From Triplophysa rosa (taxonomy: Eukaryota; Chordata; Actinopteri; Cypriniformes; Nemacheilidae), in the NCBI RefSeq assembly GCF_024868665.1, contig NC_079913.1:4545715-4609714 (forward strand): 64,000 bases of DNA, given 5' to 3'. The number at the start of each line of letters is the position of its first letter. Positions within the stretch are counted from its first letter, which is position 1. A model generated the notes under the pieces. That model searched no databases, was not told the origin of the DNA, and was given only the letters and a program-made list of their open reading frames with translations. Shown here piece by piece: positions 34,501 to 40,700 of this stretch. Made by a program: the position numbers and the translations under genes.

Positions 34501-37444
34501 GACCTTACATAATGAAGCGTTATGTTTTTATTACCTTAGAATGAGCTATTTCTATCTACATACACCACGGGTCCACTTGCATGGAATTCTACAGTAGCCC
34601 TAAACGGACAAACTGCTCTACAGAGAGCATTTCGTAAATCATTTTTTTCTGAAAACGTAACGGCATCTTTGTAATGTGTCAGCCACCGTAGTGCTTCGAA
34701 AGGGAGGGGGAGAGTTGGAGTTAGGCGTTGGTTGCAATTCGCAACCTCACCACTAGATGCCGCTAAATTTCATACACTGGACCCTTAAAAGGCACAAGAT
34801 GGACAAAGAAAGGAAATGAATAAGATGACACAGAATTTATGTCTAAAAATGACAAAAACACACACATATATGTAAAGATCACATCACACTCATGTATGGT
34901 TGTCTGTGCAGGAAATGGGTCTCAAGGTGAATCAAGAAGCCTCGTTCGCAGTGCAGCTTAATGGAGCGAGAGGAGCGATTGACGCTAAGGTGCACACAAC
35001 CTCTGGAGCTGTGGAGGAGTGTTACATCACTGAATTAGACAACGGTGAGCCTACAGATGGGGTCGGAGTTCATACTGTATGCAATGTCTCCAAGTAAAGA
35101 TCCAAGATCAGCTTTGTCCAGTGTGTTAATCCACGATTGCTTTGACTTCACTAATAATAAAAATGGAATCTATAAACTTTCCAAGAGCTCATTCAGTCCA
35201 ATATTTTGTGTTGTGCAGATAAACATGCAATACGGTTTATTCCACGGGAGAACGGCGTCCACTCCATCGAGGTCCGTTTTAATGGAAGCCACATCCCAGG
35301 GAGCCCATTCAAGATCCGTGTTGGAGAACCCGGCCAGGCTGGAGATCCTGGAATGGTGACTGCTTTCGGGCCTGGTTTGGAAGGTGGAACTACAGGTTTG
35401 TGAGCACTGTTATGCTGTACAGTAGGTGACATTAAGGTGGCCATAAACAAGTGTTGAGAATCATCTTCTGTTTCCACAGGCGTACCCTCAGACTTTATCG
35501 TGAACACATGTAACGCTGGGTCAGGTGCTCTTTCTGTCACAATTGATGGTCCATCGAAGGTAAAGATGGATTGTCAGGAGTGTCCAGAGGGGTATAAGGT
35601 CACCTACACACCAATGGCTCCCGGCAGCTACCTCATCTCAATCAAATACGGAGGACCACAGCATATCGTGGGCAGCCCATTTAAAGCCAAAGTGTCAGGT
35701 GAGGGGTCACGCTACATAGCTCTACTGTACAAAGGAAATGATAAATAAAGACGATTTTGTTGCGTAAAGTCATAAATCGCAGTGACTAACAAGACAAGCT
35801 TAACGTGGTTTATAGCTCCAATGCTAAAATGGGAAAACATGATTATGAGATTATATGATCAAACAGGATTATAATGCAAAATGCTGGAGTGGATTTGACA
35901 ATAAATAAGCTTATGAAAAATATGGAGATTTATGAAAGTGTATATGAGATTGAGAGGATAAACTTCTTGTGGAAATTAAGTATTTATGCAAATACATTTT
36001 TTATTTTGTGGGTGGAGTGTTCCCCAGTATAAAATACATAAATACATAAAATAACAAACTTCTTTTTCAATAAAGAAGCACAGTTATAATGAGAAATATA
36101 AAATTTTAATATTCATATTTATTATATATATTAATAATATATATTAATATTATATGAAATATTAACATTCATTGTTTTAATAATACATTATTAATTTTAT
36201 ATATTAATCTTTATTATTTTTAACATTTTTAAATGTCATATTTTAATATTACTTCTGCAGGTGCACGTCTGTCTGGCGGACACTCTCTGCACGAGACATC
36301 CTCAGTGCTGGTTGAGACCGTCACAAAATCATCCTCAGTGGCCGGATCTTTCTCCTCTCTGCCCAAGTTCTCATCTGATGCCAGTAAAGTGGTCTCGAGG
36401 GGGGCTGGTCTCTCCAAAGCCTTCATCGGTCAGAAGAATACCTTCACAGTCGACTGCAGTAAAGCAGGTACAGTAACACACACACATTCAGCCGCGGATA
36501 AATAAAAAAAAACATTCCAAATTTTCATTTAATCAGCATTTCTATATGTGTTGTGGTCATTCAAGTCCAATGTCTGTTGAATTTCAACTAAATTAATCAG
36601 CAGTGACAAAGTCATCCAATGTGAAAGACTGCATGACAAGACGCATGAAAACTGTGATAAAACTCGAGGTTATCACATAAAAAAATATTGTAAATAAATA
36701 TCCTAAATACATGTACAAATATTACTGTTGTTTTGCTTAAAAGTGAATATGAACTTGTTTTCTTTGCAGTATTTGAGGTCTGAAAAAATACAGAGCAGTT
36801 ATTTTGACCTGTTTCTCCAGTTTTCATTTTCTGCCAAGAAATGCAAATAGAAACAATTTTTTTATTAGAAATTTGTGAGAAATATTATTAGTAGTTCACA
36901 GAATAAAACAAAAATAACAATTTTACCTAAACTCATACACATAAATAGTAAATTCAGAACAACTGAAAGTGGTCTTTGAAATGATCTCTTAATTTTTTCC
37001 GCAGCTGTATATCACATTATATATATTATACATATATCATCATGTATAACACAAATAAAGCTTTCCTGTAGCTCAGTGGTTAGAGCATGGCGCTAGCAAC
37101 GCCAAGGTCATGGGTTCGATCCTAGAGATATGCACATACTCAGGAACAAATGTATAGTACAATGCAATGTAAATCGCTTTGGATAAAAGCGTCTGCCAAA
37201 TGCATAAATGTAAATGTAAATACAAATGAATAATTGGTTTTATTTTCACCTGGCAGGGACGAACATGTTGATGGTAGGAGTGCACGGGCCAAAAACTCCA
37301 TGTGAGGAAGTGTATGTCAAACACATGGGCAACAGAATGTACAATGTCACATACACGGTGAAGGAGAAAGGAGACTACATACTGATAGTCAAGTGGGGAG
37401 AAGAGATGGTGCCCGGAAGCCCTTTCCACGTCACAGTGCCTTGA
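10342..37444 (+). CDS. flnc: filamin C, lacking only its first exon (47 exons in window)
   Basis: Large actin cross-linking scaffold of striated muscle, found at Z-discs, myotendinous junctions and the sarcolemma. The exons listed separately below join into one open frame of 2606 codons ending in TGA at 37442-37444. Human filamin C has 2725 residues, so the shortfall is about the size of exon 1. Domain order: end of CH1, CH2, repeats 1-15, hinge 1, repeats 16-23, hinge 2, repeat 24. Assignment to the C paralogue rests on the 82-residue insertion in repeat 20 ([32 protein letters not shown]) and on the repeat-24 string [20 protein letters not shown]. Filamins A and B lack that insertion. Domain functions and partners are known family facts; the exon joins are my reading. 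The a or b teleost copy is undecided. The frame contains no internal stop. Confidence 0.96.
10591..13462 (+). other. intron after exon 2, nothing notable
   Basis: 2.9 kb of AT-rich intronic sequence. I see no exon-like block, repeat with defined ends, or long frame. Confidence 0.75.
13463..13560 (+). CDS. flnc: flnc exon 3: CH2
   Basis: Acceptor ccattttag, donor gtatga. Encodes [20 protein letters not shown] then [12 protein letters not shown], the conserved middle of CH2. It exits in phase 0. Confidence 0.97.
14320..14470 (+). CDS. flnc: flnc exon 4: end of CH2, linker, start of repeat 1
   Basis: Acceptor ttcgtccag, donor gtgaga. Encodes [20 protein letters not shown] and [15 protein letters not shown], the CH2 end and the flexible link to repeat 1, then AKAYGPG, the usual opening of a filamin repeat. 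Confidence 0.97.
14559..14677 (+). CDS. flnc: flnc exon 5: repeat 1
   Basis: Encodes [20 protein letters not shown] and [11 protein letters not shown]. The donor gtccga is weak. It is chosen because joining to the next exon gives the family string EE-ARV, while reading through reaches a stop. Confidence 0.92.
14759..14836 (+). CDS. flnc: flnc exon 6: repeat 1
   Basis: Acceptor ttttcacag, donor gtacca, phase 0 to 0. Encodes [20 protein letters not shown] and VEGLHK, the repeat-1 strands around the conserved Tyr-Ser-Val. Confidence 0.94.
15058..15220 (+). CDS. flnc: flnc exon 7: end of repeat 1, start of repeat 2
   Basis: Encodes [20 protein letters not shown] (end of repeat 1), then [20 protein letters not shown], the opening of repeat 2. 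The donor gttggg is non-consensus after GT but fits the phase-1 join. Confidence 0.95.
15358..15558 (+). CDS. flnc: flnc exon 8: repeat 2
   Basis: Encodes [19 protein letters not shown] up to [16 protein letters not shown], the end of repeat 2. It exits in phase 1 at gtgaga. It can join in frame either directly to repeat 3 or to the candidate cassette exon at 16797. Confidence 0.95.
15642..16068. mobile_element. Angel-like palindromic MITE
   Basis: It starts aaagggacagttcacccaa and ends in the inverse tttgggtgaaccgttccttt with TTAA. The arms are imperfect inverted repeats (for example gaagaatgcttgtaaccaa against ttggttacaagcattcttcc). It lies in the intron between repeats 2 and 3. Confidence 0.8.
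16337..16510. mobile_element. fragment of the same Angel-like family
   Basis: Contains ttggtaaccaaaacaacatt, ccctattgacttccattgt and gtggacacaaaag, which are internal blocks of these MITEs. The ends are eroded. Confidence 0.5.
16797..16919 (+). CDS. flnc: candidate proline-rich cassette exon between repeats 2 and 3
   Basis: Seen: a strong acceptor (pyrimidine-rich, ending gttctag), 123 nt open in the filamin frame, and donor gttagt. It is phase 1 to 1, so it can be skipped or included without changing the frame. It encodes 41 residues containing [20 protein letters not shown] and [17 protein letters not shown] fits a class II SH3 ligand (PxxPxK/R). Skipping gives E-A-S-N-P-N-A-C, the family sequence; inclusion gives E-A-P-T...R-P-T-S-N-P-N-A-C. 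GCATG motifs sit upstream (16648-16652) and downstream (17039-17043). I do not recall this exon from mammalian filamin C. Transcript support is needed. Confidence 0.62.
18010..18471. mobile_element. long palindromic MITE flanked by TA
   Basis: TA at 18008-18009 and 18472-18473 flanks 462 bp. The left end cactgaaaaaagtgattttc and the reverse complement of the right end (cactgcaaaaaatgactttc) match, and the match continues through ttacttagtctttttttctt. The inner arms (ctgccaatggggtaagaaaa and its inverse) also pair, so almost the whole element can fold on itself. Confidence 0.85.
18863..19000 (+). CDS. flnc: flnc exon 9: start of repeat 3
   Basis: Acceptor ttttttgcag, donor gtatgt. Encodes [20 protein letters not shown] then [20 protein letters not shown], the classical opening of filamin repeat 3. 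Confidence 0.96.
19104..19230 (+). CDS. flnc: flnc exon 10: repeat 3
   Basis: Encodes [20 protein letters not shown] and [18 protein letters not shown]. The acceptor cataag lacks a long pyrimidine tract but gives the family sequence. It exits in phase 2 at gtaagg. Confidence 0.93.
19312..19448 (+). CDS. flnc: flnc exon 11: repeat 3 end, repeat 4 start; GC donor
   Basis: Encodes [20 protein letters not shown], then [20 protein letters not shown] and GTL. The 5' splice site is TTTAG|gcaagt, a GC donor. Only this join restores the conserved G-T-L-G-F-S-I-E-G-P across the junction. Confidence 0.95.
19546..19739 (+). CDS. flnc: flnc exon 12: repeat 4
   Basis: Encodes [20 protein letters not shown] and [19 protein letters not shown], ending in the repeat 4-5 linker. 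Donor gtctgc is weak; phase 0. Confidence 0.96.
19830..19943 (+). CDS. flnc: flnc exon 13: start of repeat 5
   Basis: Encodes [20 protein letters not shown] and [18 protein letters not shown], phase 0 to 0. Confidence 0.96.
20106..20249 (+). CDS. flnc: flnc exon 14: repeat 5
   Basis: Encodes [20 protein letters not shown] and [19 protein letters not shown]. The usual Trp-Gly-Gly turn of this repeat reads Trp-Glu-Glu here. Confidence 0.95.
20515..20638 (+). CDS. flnc: flnc exon 15: start of repeat 6
   Basis: Encodes [20 protein letters not shown] and [16 protein letters not shown]. Donor gtttga, phase 1. Confidence 0.96.
20665..20920. mobile_element. Angel-like MITE with TTAA at both ends
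   Basis: TTAA (20665-20668) plus agggatagttcagccaaaa at the left, and tttttgggtgaaaatcccttTTAA-type inverse at the right. Internal arms (gaagatatttggaagaatgt against acattcttccaaatatcttt) pair. It sits 26 bp downstream of an exon. Confidence 0.85.
21142..21302 (+). CDS. flnc: flnc exon 16: repeat 6
   Basis: Encodes [20 protein letters not shown] and [20 protein letters not shown], nearly identical to filamin C family sequence. Confidence 0.97.
21487..21577 (+). CDS. flnc: flnc exon 17: repeat 6 end, repeat 7 start
   Basis: Encodes [20 protein letters not shown] and [10 protein letters not shown]. Donor gtccgt. Confidence 0.96.
21665..21834 (+). CDS. flnc: flnc exon 18: repeat 7
   Basis: Encodes [20 protein letters not shown] and [20 protein letters not shown]. 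Confidence 0.96.
21943..22060 (+). CDS. flnc: flnc exon 19: repeat 7 end, repeat 8 start
   Basis: Encodes [20 protein letters not shown] and [15 protein letters not shown]. Donor gtaagt. Confidence 0.96.
22201..22463 (+). CDS. flnc: flnc exon 20: repeat 8
   Basis: Encodes [40 protein letters not shown] and [20 protein letters not shown], most of repeat 8 plus the link to repeat 9. Confidence 0.97.
22464..24430 (+). other. 2-kb intron with one AT-rich repeat
   Basis: No exon-like block. A short GT run lies near 23146-23162 and the second copy of the AT-rich repeat near its 3' end. Confidence 0.75.
23870..24260. repeat. AT-rich interspersed repeat, copy 2
   Basis: Shares 'ttgcctcag(a)..aaac' and the poly-A/ATAAA composition with the repeat at 9.3-9.6 kb, in the same orientation. 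Ends not resolved. Confidence 0.45.
24431..25028 (+). CDS. flnc: flnc exon 21: repeats 9 and 10, start of 11
   Basis: The largest exon (598 nt) carries almost two whole repeats with no intron. It encodes [60 protein letters not shown] and [15 protein letters not shown]. Confidence 0.98.
25110..25283 (+). CDS. flnc: flnc exon 22: repeat 11
   Basis: Encodes [20 protein letters not shown] and [20 protein letters not shown]. Confidence 0.96.
25382..25544 (+). CDS. flnc: flnc exon 23: repeat 11 end, repeat 12 start
   Basis: Encodes [20 protein letters not shown] and [20 protein letters not shown]. It exits in phase 2. Confidence 0.96.
25619..25779 (+). CDS. flnc: flnc exon 24: repeat 12
   Basis: Encodes [20 protein letters not shown] and [15 protein letters not shown], the class-A type repeat face that binds many partners in this family. 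Confidence 0.96.
25945..26112 (+). CDS. flnc: flnc exon 25: repeat 12 end, repeat 13 start
   Basis: Encodes [20 protein letters not shown] and [19 protein letters not shown]. Confidence 0.96.
26229..26352 (+). CDS. flnc: flnc exon 26: repeat 13
   Basis: Encodes [20 protein letters not shown] and [13 protein letters not shown]. The acceptor aataag has little pyrimidine tract. Confidence 0.94.
26503..26659 (+). CDS. flnc: flnc exon 27: repeat 13 end, repeat 14 start
   Basis: Encodes [20 protein letters not shown] and [20 protein letters not shown] then QIL. It exits in phase 0 and can join either the next constitutive exon (DPEGKPKK) or the candidate cassette at 26784. Confidence 0.96.
26784..26900 (+). 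CDS. flnc: candidate 39-residue cassette exon inside repeat 14
   Basis: Seen: a long pyrimidine-rich tract ending ttgctgttgctgtag, 117 nt open in the filamin frame, and a near-consensus donor TGT|gtaaga. It is phase 0 to 0, so inclusion keeps the frame. It encodes [20 protein letters not shown] and [19 protein letters not shown]. The start DPDGxxREA resembles DPEGKPKKA at the start of the next exon, so it may derive from a duplicate of that exon that has since diverged. Insertion would fall in a loop of repeat 14. In the same frame a stop (TGA) follows 57 nt past the donor. I am not certain whether an equivalent exon is annotated in other filamins. Transcript support is needed. Confidence 0.6.
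27482..27671 (+). CDS. flnc: flnc exon 28: repeat 14
   Basis: Encodes [40 protein letters not shown] and [10 protein letters not shown], the body and end of repeat 14 and the first residues of repeat 15. Donor gtaagt. Confidence 0.97.
27763..27786 (+). CDS. flnc: flnc exon 29: 24-nt microexon, repeat 15
   Basis: Acceptor tttgttttatag, donor gtacgt. It encodes VSIGGHGL, a string conserved at this place in filamins A and C. Its length is a multiple of three, so skipping is frame-neutral. Confidence 0.9.
   Translation, partial: CLLGDMD
27977..28224 (+). CDS. flnc: flnc exon 30: repeat 15
   Basis: Encodes [40 protein letters not shown] and [15 protein letters not shown]. It ends in phase 0 at gtgagc, before hinge 1. 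Confidence 0.97.
28615..28707 (+). CDS. flnc: flnc exon 31: hinge 1 (frame-neutral cassette)
   Basis: Acceptor ccctctccag, 93 nt, donor gtacac, phase 0 to 0. It encodes [20 protein letters not shown] and [11 protein letters not shown], matching the family hinge-1 layout (acidic start, LxQPYAP, terminal W). In human filamin C this exon is alternatively skipped, and hinge 1 gives flexibility and a calpain-sensitive site. Possible control motifs nearby: TGCATG at 28334-28339 and 28947-28952, ACTAAT at 28503-28508, ACTAAC at 28938-28943. Confidence 0.9.
29016..29115 (+). CDS. flnc: flnc exon 32: start of repeat 16
   Basis: Encodes [20 protein letters not shown] and [13 protein letters not shown]. 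It can follow either hinge 1 or repeat 15 directly. Confidence 0.96.
29285..29425 (+). CDS. flnc: flnc exon 33: repeat 16
   Basis: Encodes [20 protein letters not shown] and [16 protein letters not shown]. Confidence 0.96.
29567..29695 (+). CDS. flnc: flnc exon 34: repeat 16 end, repeat 17 start
   Basis: Encodes [20 protein letters not shown] and [19 protein letters not shown]. The usual AYGPG opening reads ANGAG. Confidence 0.96.
29790..29963 (+). CDS. flnc: flnc exon 35: repeat 17
   Basis: Encodes [20 protein letters not shown] and [20 protein letters not shown]. Confidence 0.96.
29979..30040. repeat. GA-rich imperfect microsatellite
   Basis: A gagagagagtgagagagagtg type tract starting about 15 bp after the repeat-17 exon. 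It fills the start of the intron with purines. Confidence 0.85.
30484..30645 (+). CDS. flnc: flnc exon 36: repeat 18
   Basis: Encodes [39 protein letters not shown]. Acceptor ctgttaaag, donor gtgagt. Confidence 0.95.
30646..31640 (+). other. 1-kb AT-rich intron, nothing notable
   Basis: Contains only AT-rich sequence such as ttaaataaaataaatt runs. No repeat with defined ends was recognised. Confidence 0.7.
31641..31844 (+). CDS. flnc: flnc exon 37: repeat 18 end, repeat 19 start
   Basis: Encodes [40 protein letters not shown] and EFIVDTRSA. Confidence 0.96.
31962..32114 (+). CDS. flnc: flnc exon 38: repeat 19
   Basis: Encodes [20 protein letters not shown] and [15 protein letters not shown]. 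Confidence 0.96.
32202..32324 (+). CDS. flnc: flnc exon 39: repeat 19 end, repeat 20 start
   Basis: Encodes [20 protein letters not shown] and [18 protein letters not shown], ending where the filamin-C insertion begins. Confidence 0.96.
32589..32834 (+). CDS. flnc: flnc exon 40: filamin-C-specific insertion in repeat 20
   Basis: Exactly 246 nt, or 82 residues, the known length of the muscle-filamin insertion. Encodes [40 protein letters not shown] and [20 protein letters not shown]. In mammals this segment targets the protein to Z-discs and binds Xin-family proteins (family knowledge). The donor is gtgtgtgtgtgtgtgt, so the splice site lies inside a GT tract. Confidence 0.97.
33138..33407 (+). 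CDS. flnc: flnc exon 41: repeat 20 end, repeat 21 start
   Basis: Encodes [40 protein letters not shown] and [20 protein letters not shown]. Confidence 0.97.
33477..33547. mobile_element. short hAT-type element relic
   Basis: gggccgcatttggcccgcgg followed by gccgccagatgactagccctgctg resembles the end of a common vertebrate hAT MITE. Only one end is present, about 40 bp before the next exon. Confidence 0.4.
33587..33724 (+). CDS. flnc: flnc exon 42: repeat 21
   Basis: Encodes [20 protein letters not shown] and [17 protein letters not shown]. Repeat 21 is the integrin-tail and partner-binding repeat in filamins (family knowledge). Confidence 0.97.
33839..33954 (+). CDS. flnc: flnc exon 43: repeat 21 end, repeat 22 start
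   Basis: Encodes [20 protein letters not shown] and [13 protein letters not shown], phase 0 out. Confidence 0.96.
34413..34788. mobile_element. TTAA-flanked MITE with GGTCCAGTGTATGA termini
   Basis: Left end TTAAaggtccagtgtatga and right end tcatacactggacccTTAA are inverted copies. The interior has no open frame. The TTAA duplication suggests piggyBac-type mobilisation. It sits in the intron inside repeat 22. Confidence 0.85.
34912..35044 (+). CDS. flnc: flnc exon 44: repeat 22
   Basis: Encodes [20 protein letters not shown] and [13 protein letters not shown]. Donor gtgagc. Confidence 0.96.
35219..35395 (+). CDS. flnc: flnc exon 45: repeat 22 end, repeat 23 start
   Basis: Encodes [40 protein letters not shown] and GPGLEGGTT. 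Confidence 0.97.
35480..35698 (+). CDS. flnc: flnc exon 46: repeat 23
   Basis: Encodes [40 protein letters not shown] and [16 protein letters not shown]. Confidence 0.97.
35699..36260 (+). other. AT-rich intron
   Basis: Contains a tract of TATATTAATAATATA type sequence around 36115-36245. No recognisable element. Confidence 0.7.
36261..36467 (+). CDS. flnc: flnc exon 47: hinge 2 and start of repeat 24
   Basis: Encodes [20 protein letters not shown] (hinge 2), the serine-rich stretch [20 protein letters not shown], then [18 protein letters not shown], the opening of the dimerisation repeat. Confidence 0.96.
37068..37225 (+). mobile_element. tRNA-derived SINE, full length
   Basis: The head has pol III A box tagctcagtgg and B box ggttcgatcct. 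The body runs to tgcaatgtaaatcgctttgg and ataaaagcgtctgccaaatg. The tail is taaatgtaaatgtaaa. Imperfect acaaat(g)aataa flanks may be target duplications. It ends about 31 bp before the last exon. Confidence 0.88.
37257..37444 (+). CDS. flnc: flnc exon 48: repeat 24 and stop
   Basis: Encodes [40 protein letters not shown] and [10 protein letters not shown], then TGA. This is the dimerisation repeat and is closest to filamin C. Confidence 0.98.
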
Positions 37445-38555
37445 ATAAACTCGTTGGACCTGCCTCGCTATGGAAAGACTCTATTGTTAGTCCCGGAAGA
37501 GACGGGACTCACCAACAATGTCACGTGCCTGACCTTTTGATGATAAATTCACTCGCTGATTTCACAAGCAATCAGGACCTCTCGTTTGATATCGGCAAGA
37601 TCATGTGCCAGTTGTCCTCCGTATGTGCATATGCTTTATCCAAAGTGAGTGTGTTTACATGTGCAATACGATGCTGATAAGTAAAAAAATCAACGCAATA
37701 AAAACCAGACAATGCAAAAAAAAAACGTTTACATGAGATTCGGACGTCATCTGGGCTATGCCCACAAATTCAATATCCCACCACCAGGTGTTTTAAGATG
37801 ACAAAATTCACGTGTGCCAATCAATATTTGCATTTATCACCTTTCCTCGATAATACACTGTTGGGTTATTAAGCATAACCGGTGTACGATCATGCATGTA
37901 AGCACACTTATTATGTGTTAATTTCACACACTCGGTTATGTACCCAAACTTATTTTGTATTACGTTGTTTTTTGAAGTTGTGAGATTAGTGAATGTTCGA
38001 AGGAAGGGAATGATGAATCGTGTTTGCACTGCCCAGCAGTTGTTATATTGAACAGAGAATAAGGATGTTATATGTTACATTAAATCCACCTTGTTATGAG
38101 TGAGGTTACTGTCCGGACCATTTGCAGACATAATTTATCAGCTCAATTATTTAATCTTTTTTATCTGTTGTTAAAACTGGTCTTATTTTTATGATGCAAT
38201 AACACAATTTTGTCTCTTAAACACTAAAAGAGTCTGGATCAGGTCTGGAGCCAGGCTTAGTTAAAATTATAGATATTTTAAGCTCACACTGGGTCTGAAC
38301 TGTGGTCGCAAGTTGTGTGTTTGGGTTAGATGAGATTTTTGTACCAAGCGGCATAGCAAAAGCCGTTAAGCATGTGAATGTTTGAAAACCCACCGTTTTT
38401 ACAGTGACACAATGTTTAAGAGCGACATTTTTTTGTGATTTTATATGTATGGATTTAAAATAGAAATGTATGAAGAGACACTAATTGTTTGATATTTTAA
38501 CCTGCTGTTTGGTAAAACTGTGCTGGCATATTAAAGTTTTAATTGCTACATTTGA
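37445..38555 (+). other. flnc: flnc 3' UTR (estimated end)
   Basis: No further filamin coding after the stop. AATAAA occurs immediately after the stop (37445-37450) and at 37697-37702. ATTAAA at 38530-38535 is followed by the GT-rich tgatgtgtgtttgttc, the best-placed cleavage signal. The chosen end is an inference. Confidence 0.5.
38530..38535 (+). promoter_or_regulatory. putative polyadenylation signal ATTAAA
   Basis: The common variant signal, with a GT-rich element about 20-35 nt downstream. Confidence 0.5.
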
Positions 38556-40602
38556 TGTGTGTTTGTTCTATTTATTAGTGTAATTTTCCATTTTTAGTTT
38601 ACTTTAGACATTTATACATATCTATTAAGTTTATCACATACATGTAATAGACTGAAGTATTTTAGAATTGTGTGTCTGTTTGGTTTGTTGTAGTGATTTC
38701 TTTCACAGGCACTAGAGGGCAATCTCACACAATGTCATTAGCCAGGTGTTACTGAGATGCCTTAATGAGAAATAAGTGGTTGCAGGTTTAATCAATGTAC
38801 ACATTTCCCGAAGGAGAAGGTTCCACAGGTCAGTGTTTGAAAAATACCATTGATTTCCATTTAAAATAGCAGTATTTTGCGTCTTTTCCCAGATAGGCTT
38901 AGATCTATGCTCTTAAAGTAATTGAGTGTAAAATGAGCATTTTCTGTAACTTATGAATTATATCTGATTATTAGTCAAATATAAATGTAGTGCCTCTCTA
39001 AACTAGTGATATAACATCTCTGTGTGTGCTGTGGTGAGTGATGTTACAGAAATGATGAGAATGGCATTTCTTGCTGGAAATTCCCCAGGCTTGACCTGAG
39101 ACACAATCAGCTTTAAAGAATTGCATTCTTGCAGTGCCCAAAGTGTTGCAGTTAAAACTCATTTTGTCTTTGTTACTGTGTATGGCTTTGGGCCCAATTC
39201 TTTGTCTAGTTGCTTCTTTTAAAGGTCTCCCAACCAAAAAAGGACATCTTGAGTTTTTCTACAAAAAGGTACACAAGAGTCTGACTGGGATTAAATACCC
39301 ATGTATTCTTTCTTTTGCAAAAGAAAAAACGTTTTCCATCCAAAAATCCAATGTGTTTATGTCTGTTTGTGCTGTTTTAATATGCAAAGATTACATTATC
39401 ACTACACCTACTGCAATCCAGTTTAATTGCCACCATAAAAAAAATCCATAACCTTTATTTTTATCCTTTATTGTCTTTGTACCTCTTGACTTAATAAAAC
39501 TTTCTCTGCTCTTCAAATTTAATTATTTCACGCCAGGCTCATATTATTTTGCACAAGCCAGTAAATGTCAACAATGTTTTGTTTTGTTACATTTAAGTTT
39601 ATAATATATATTCTGTTTATCTTCTGTCACAGTTTCAGGATTAAATGACGAGTCAGTTCAGTAGTCCCATAATTTGGTTTCATTACACTGCATTTATATC
39701 CGAGTAATGTTTTTAAACCACAGGTTAAGGCTACTTTTAGCCCTATATAAAGCAACATTTCGCTTATATTTACATACAATTAACGCCTTCGTATCAGGTG
39801 TTTTCAAACAGTCCTATGCTATGTCGAAGGTGCAATGCGCCTCCGCGCTTGAAATCATTGCGCAATGCGCACTTCATTAAATATTCATGCACCGTGAACT
39901 ATAATATCAATTTGCGCTCGCTGTTTGTTTTTAGCAATTGTGTTGAAACTATAACCGTAAACACCCAAAGTTAAATGCGCTGCAATATGTGGTTACCTCA
40001 ACAGTAGAAACTTATTCACGTTATTTAGAGAAACATAAAACGTTGAGTGTGACGTCACAACAGTTAAAGCGATGGAAGATGAAAAAAAATCCTGTTTGTT
40101 TTAACCTCAAAAGCATCTGTAGAAGATTTATAAAGCCAGGTTCACAGTTCACAAACACTTTACAACAGGTCGCGTGCGGAGCGCGAGCTGAAGTCCTTTA
40201 TTATGTAAATAGGTATCGGTGTTTGCAAATGTAGCCCAAAGCGTGAAATCTTAAATAACTGAGATCAACTAATTAAGCAGGTGAACAGTATAAACTAGGT
40301 AAAACATAAAAGAACACGGGATTCTGTTTGACCATACCTTGTGTTTGAAAAGGCACAATTGACGCAATATTACGCTAAGTGACAGAACGCTAGCAAAAAA
40401 ATCAGTTTACGCTTGTAGCTAACGTTAGCTGTTTTCGAACATGGTGTTGGTTGGTTTAAACTGGACATAAACGACATATTTCAAAAACATCTTTTAACAA
40501 CCATCAAGTAACACTAAAATGTTTTAAAGCTAGCAGGCTAATAGGTCTCCCACAGTATGAAAACCGTAATAATGATAATTCTGCACTTTTTGCAATTTGC
40601 AG
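38556..40602. other. downstream flank, no gene seen; CpG-richer block 39.8-40.45 kb
   Basis: Mostly AT-rich, unique sequence. Between about 39820 and 40460 CpG dinucleotides are denser (tgcgcctccgcgc, gtcgcgtgcggagcgcgag, taacgttagc), which could mark a promoter, but no clear first exon or TATA box is visible. Confidence 0.4.
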
Positions 40603-40700
40603 GTGCAGAAACAACTCGGAAGTGGGGTACAGGATGATTACTTTGAGGATAGAGGAAACCATAAATTATCCGCTTCATCACCTGTGGTCACATTGGTTGC
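40603..40700 (+). CDS. possible exon of an unrecognised gene
   Basis: Acceptor-like ttttgcaatttgcag, 98 nt open in one frame, near-consensus donor gtaaga. The frame reads VQKQLGSGVQDDYFEDRGNH then KLSASSPVVTLV, which looks protein-like, but I recognise no family. It lies just downstream of the CpG-richer block. It could equally be chance. Confidence 0.25.

Noticed and set aside
37071..37140. tRNA gene (A and B boxes present)
   Set aside because: The tRNA-like head continues into a SINE body and tail, and a second copy occurs at 52.0 kb.
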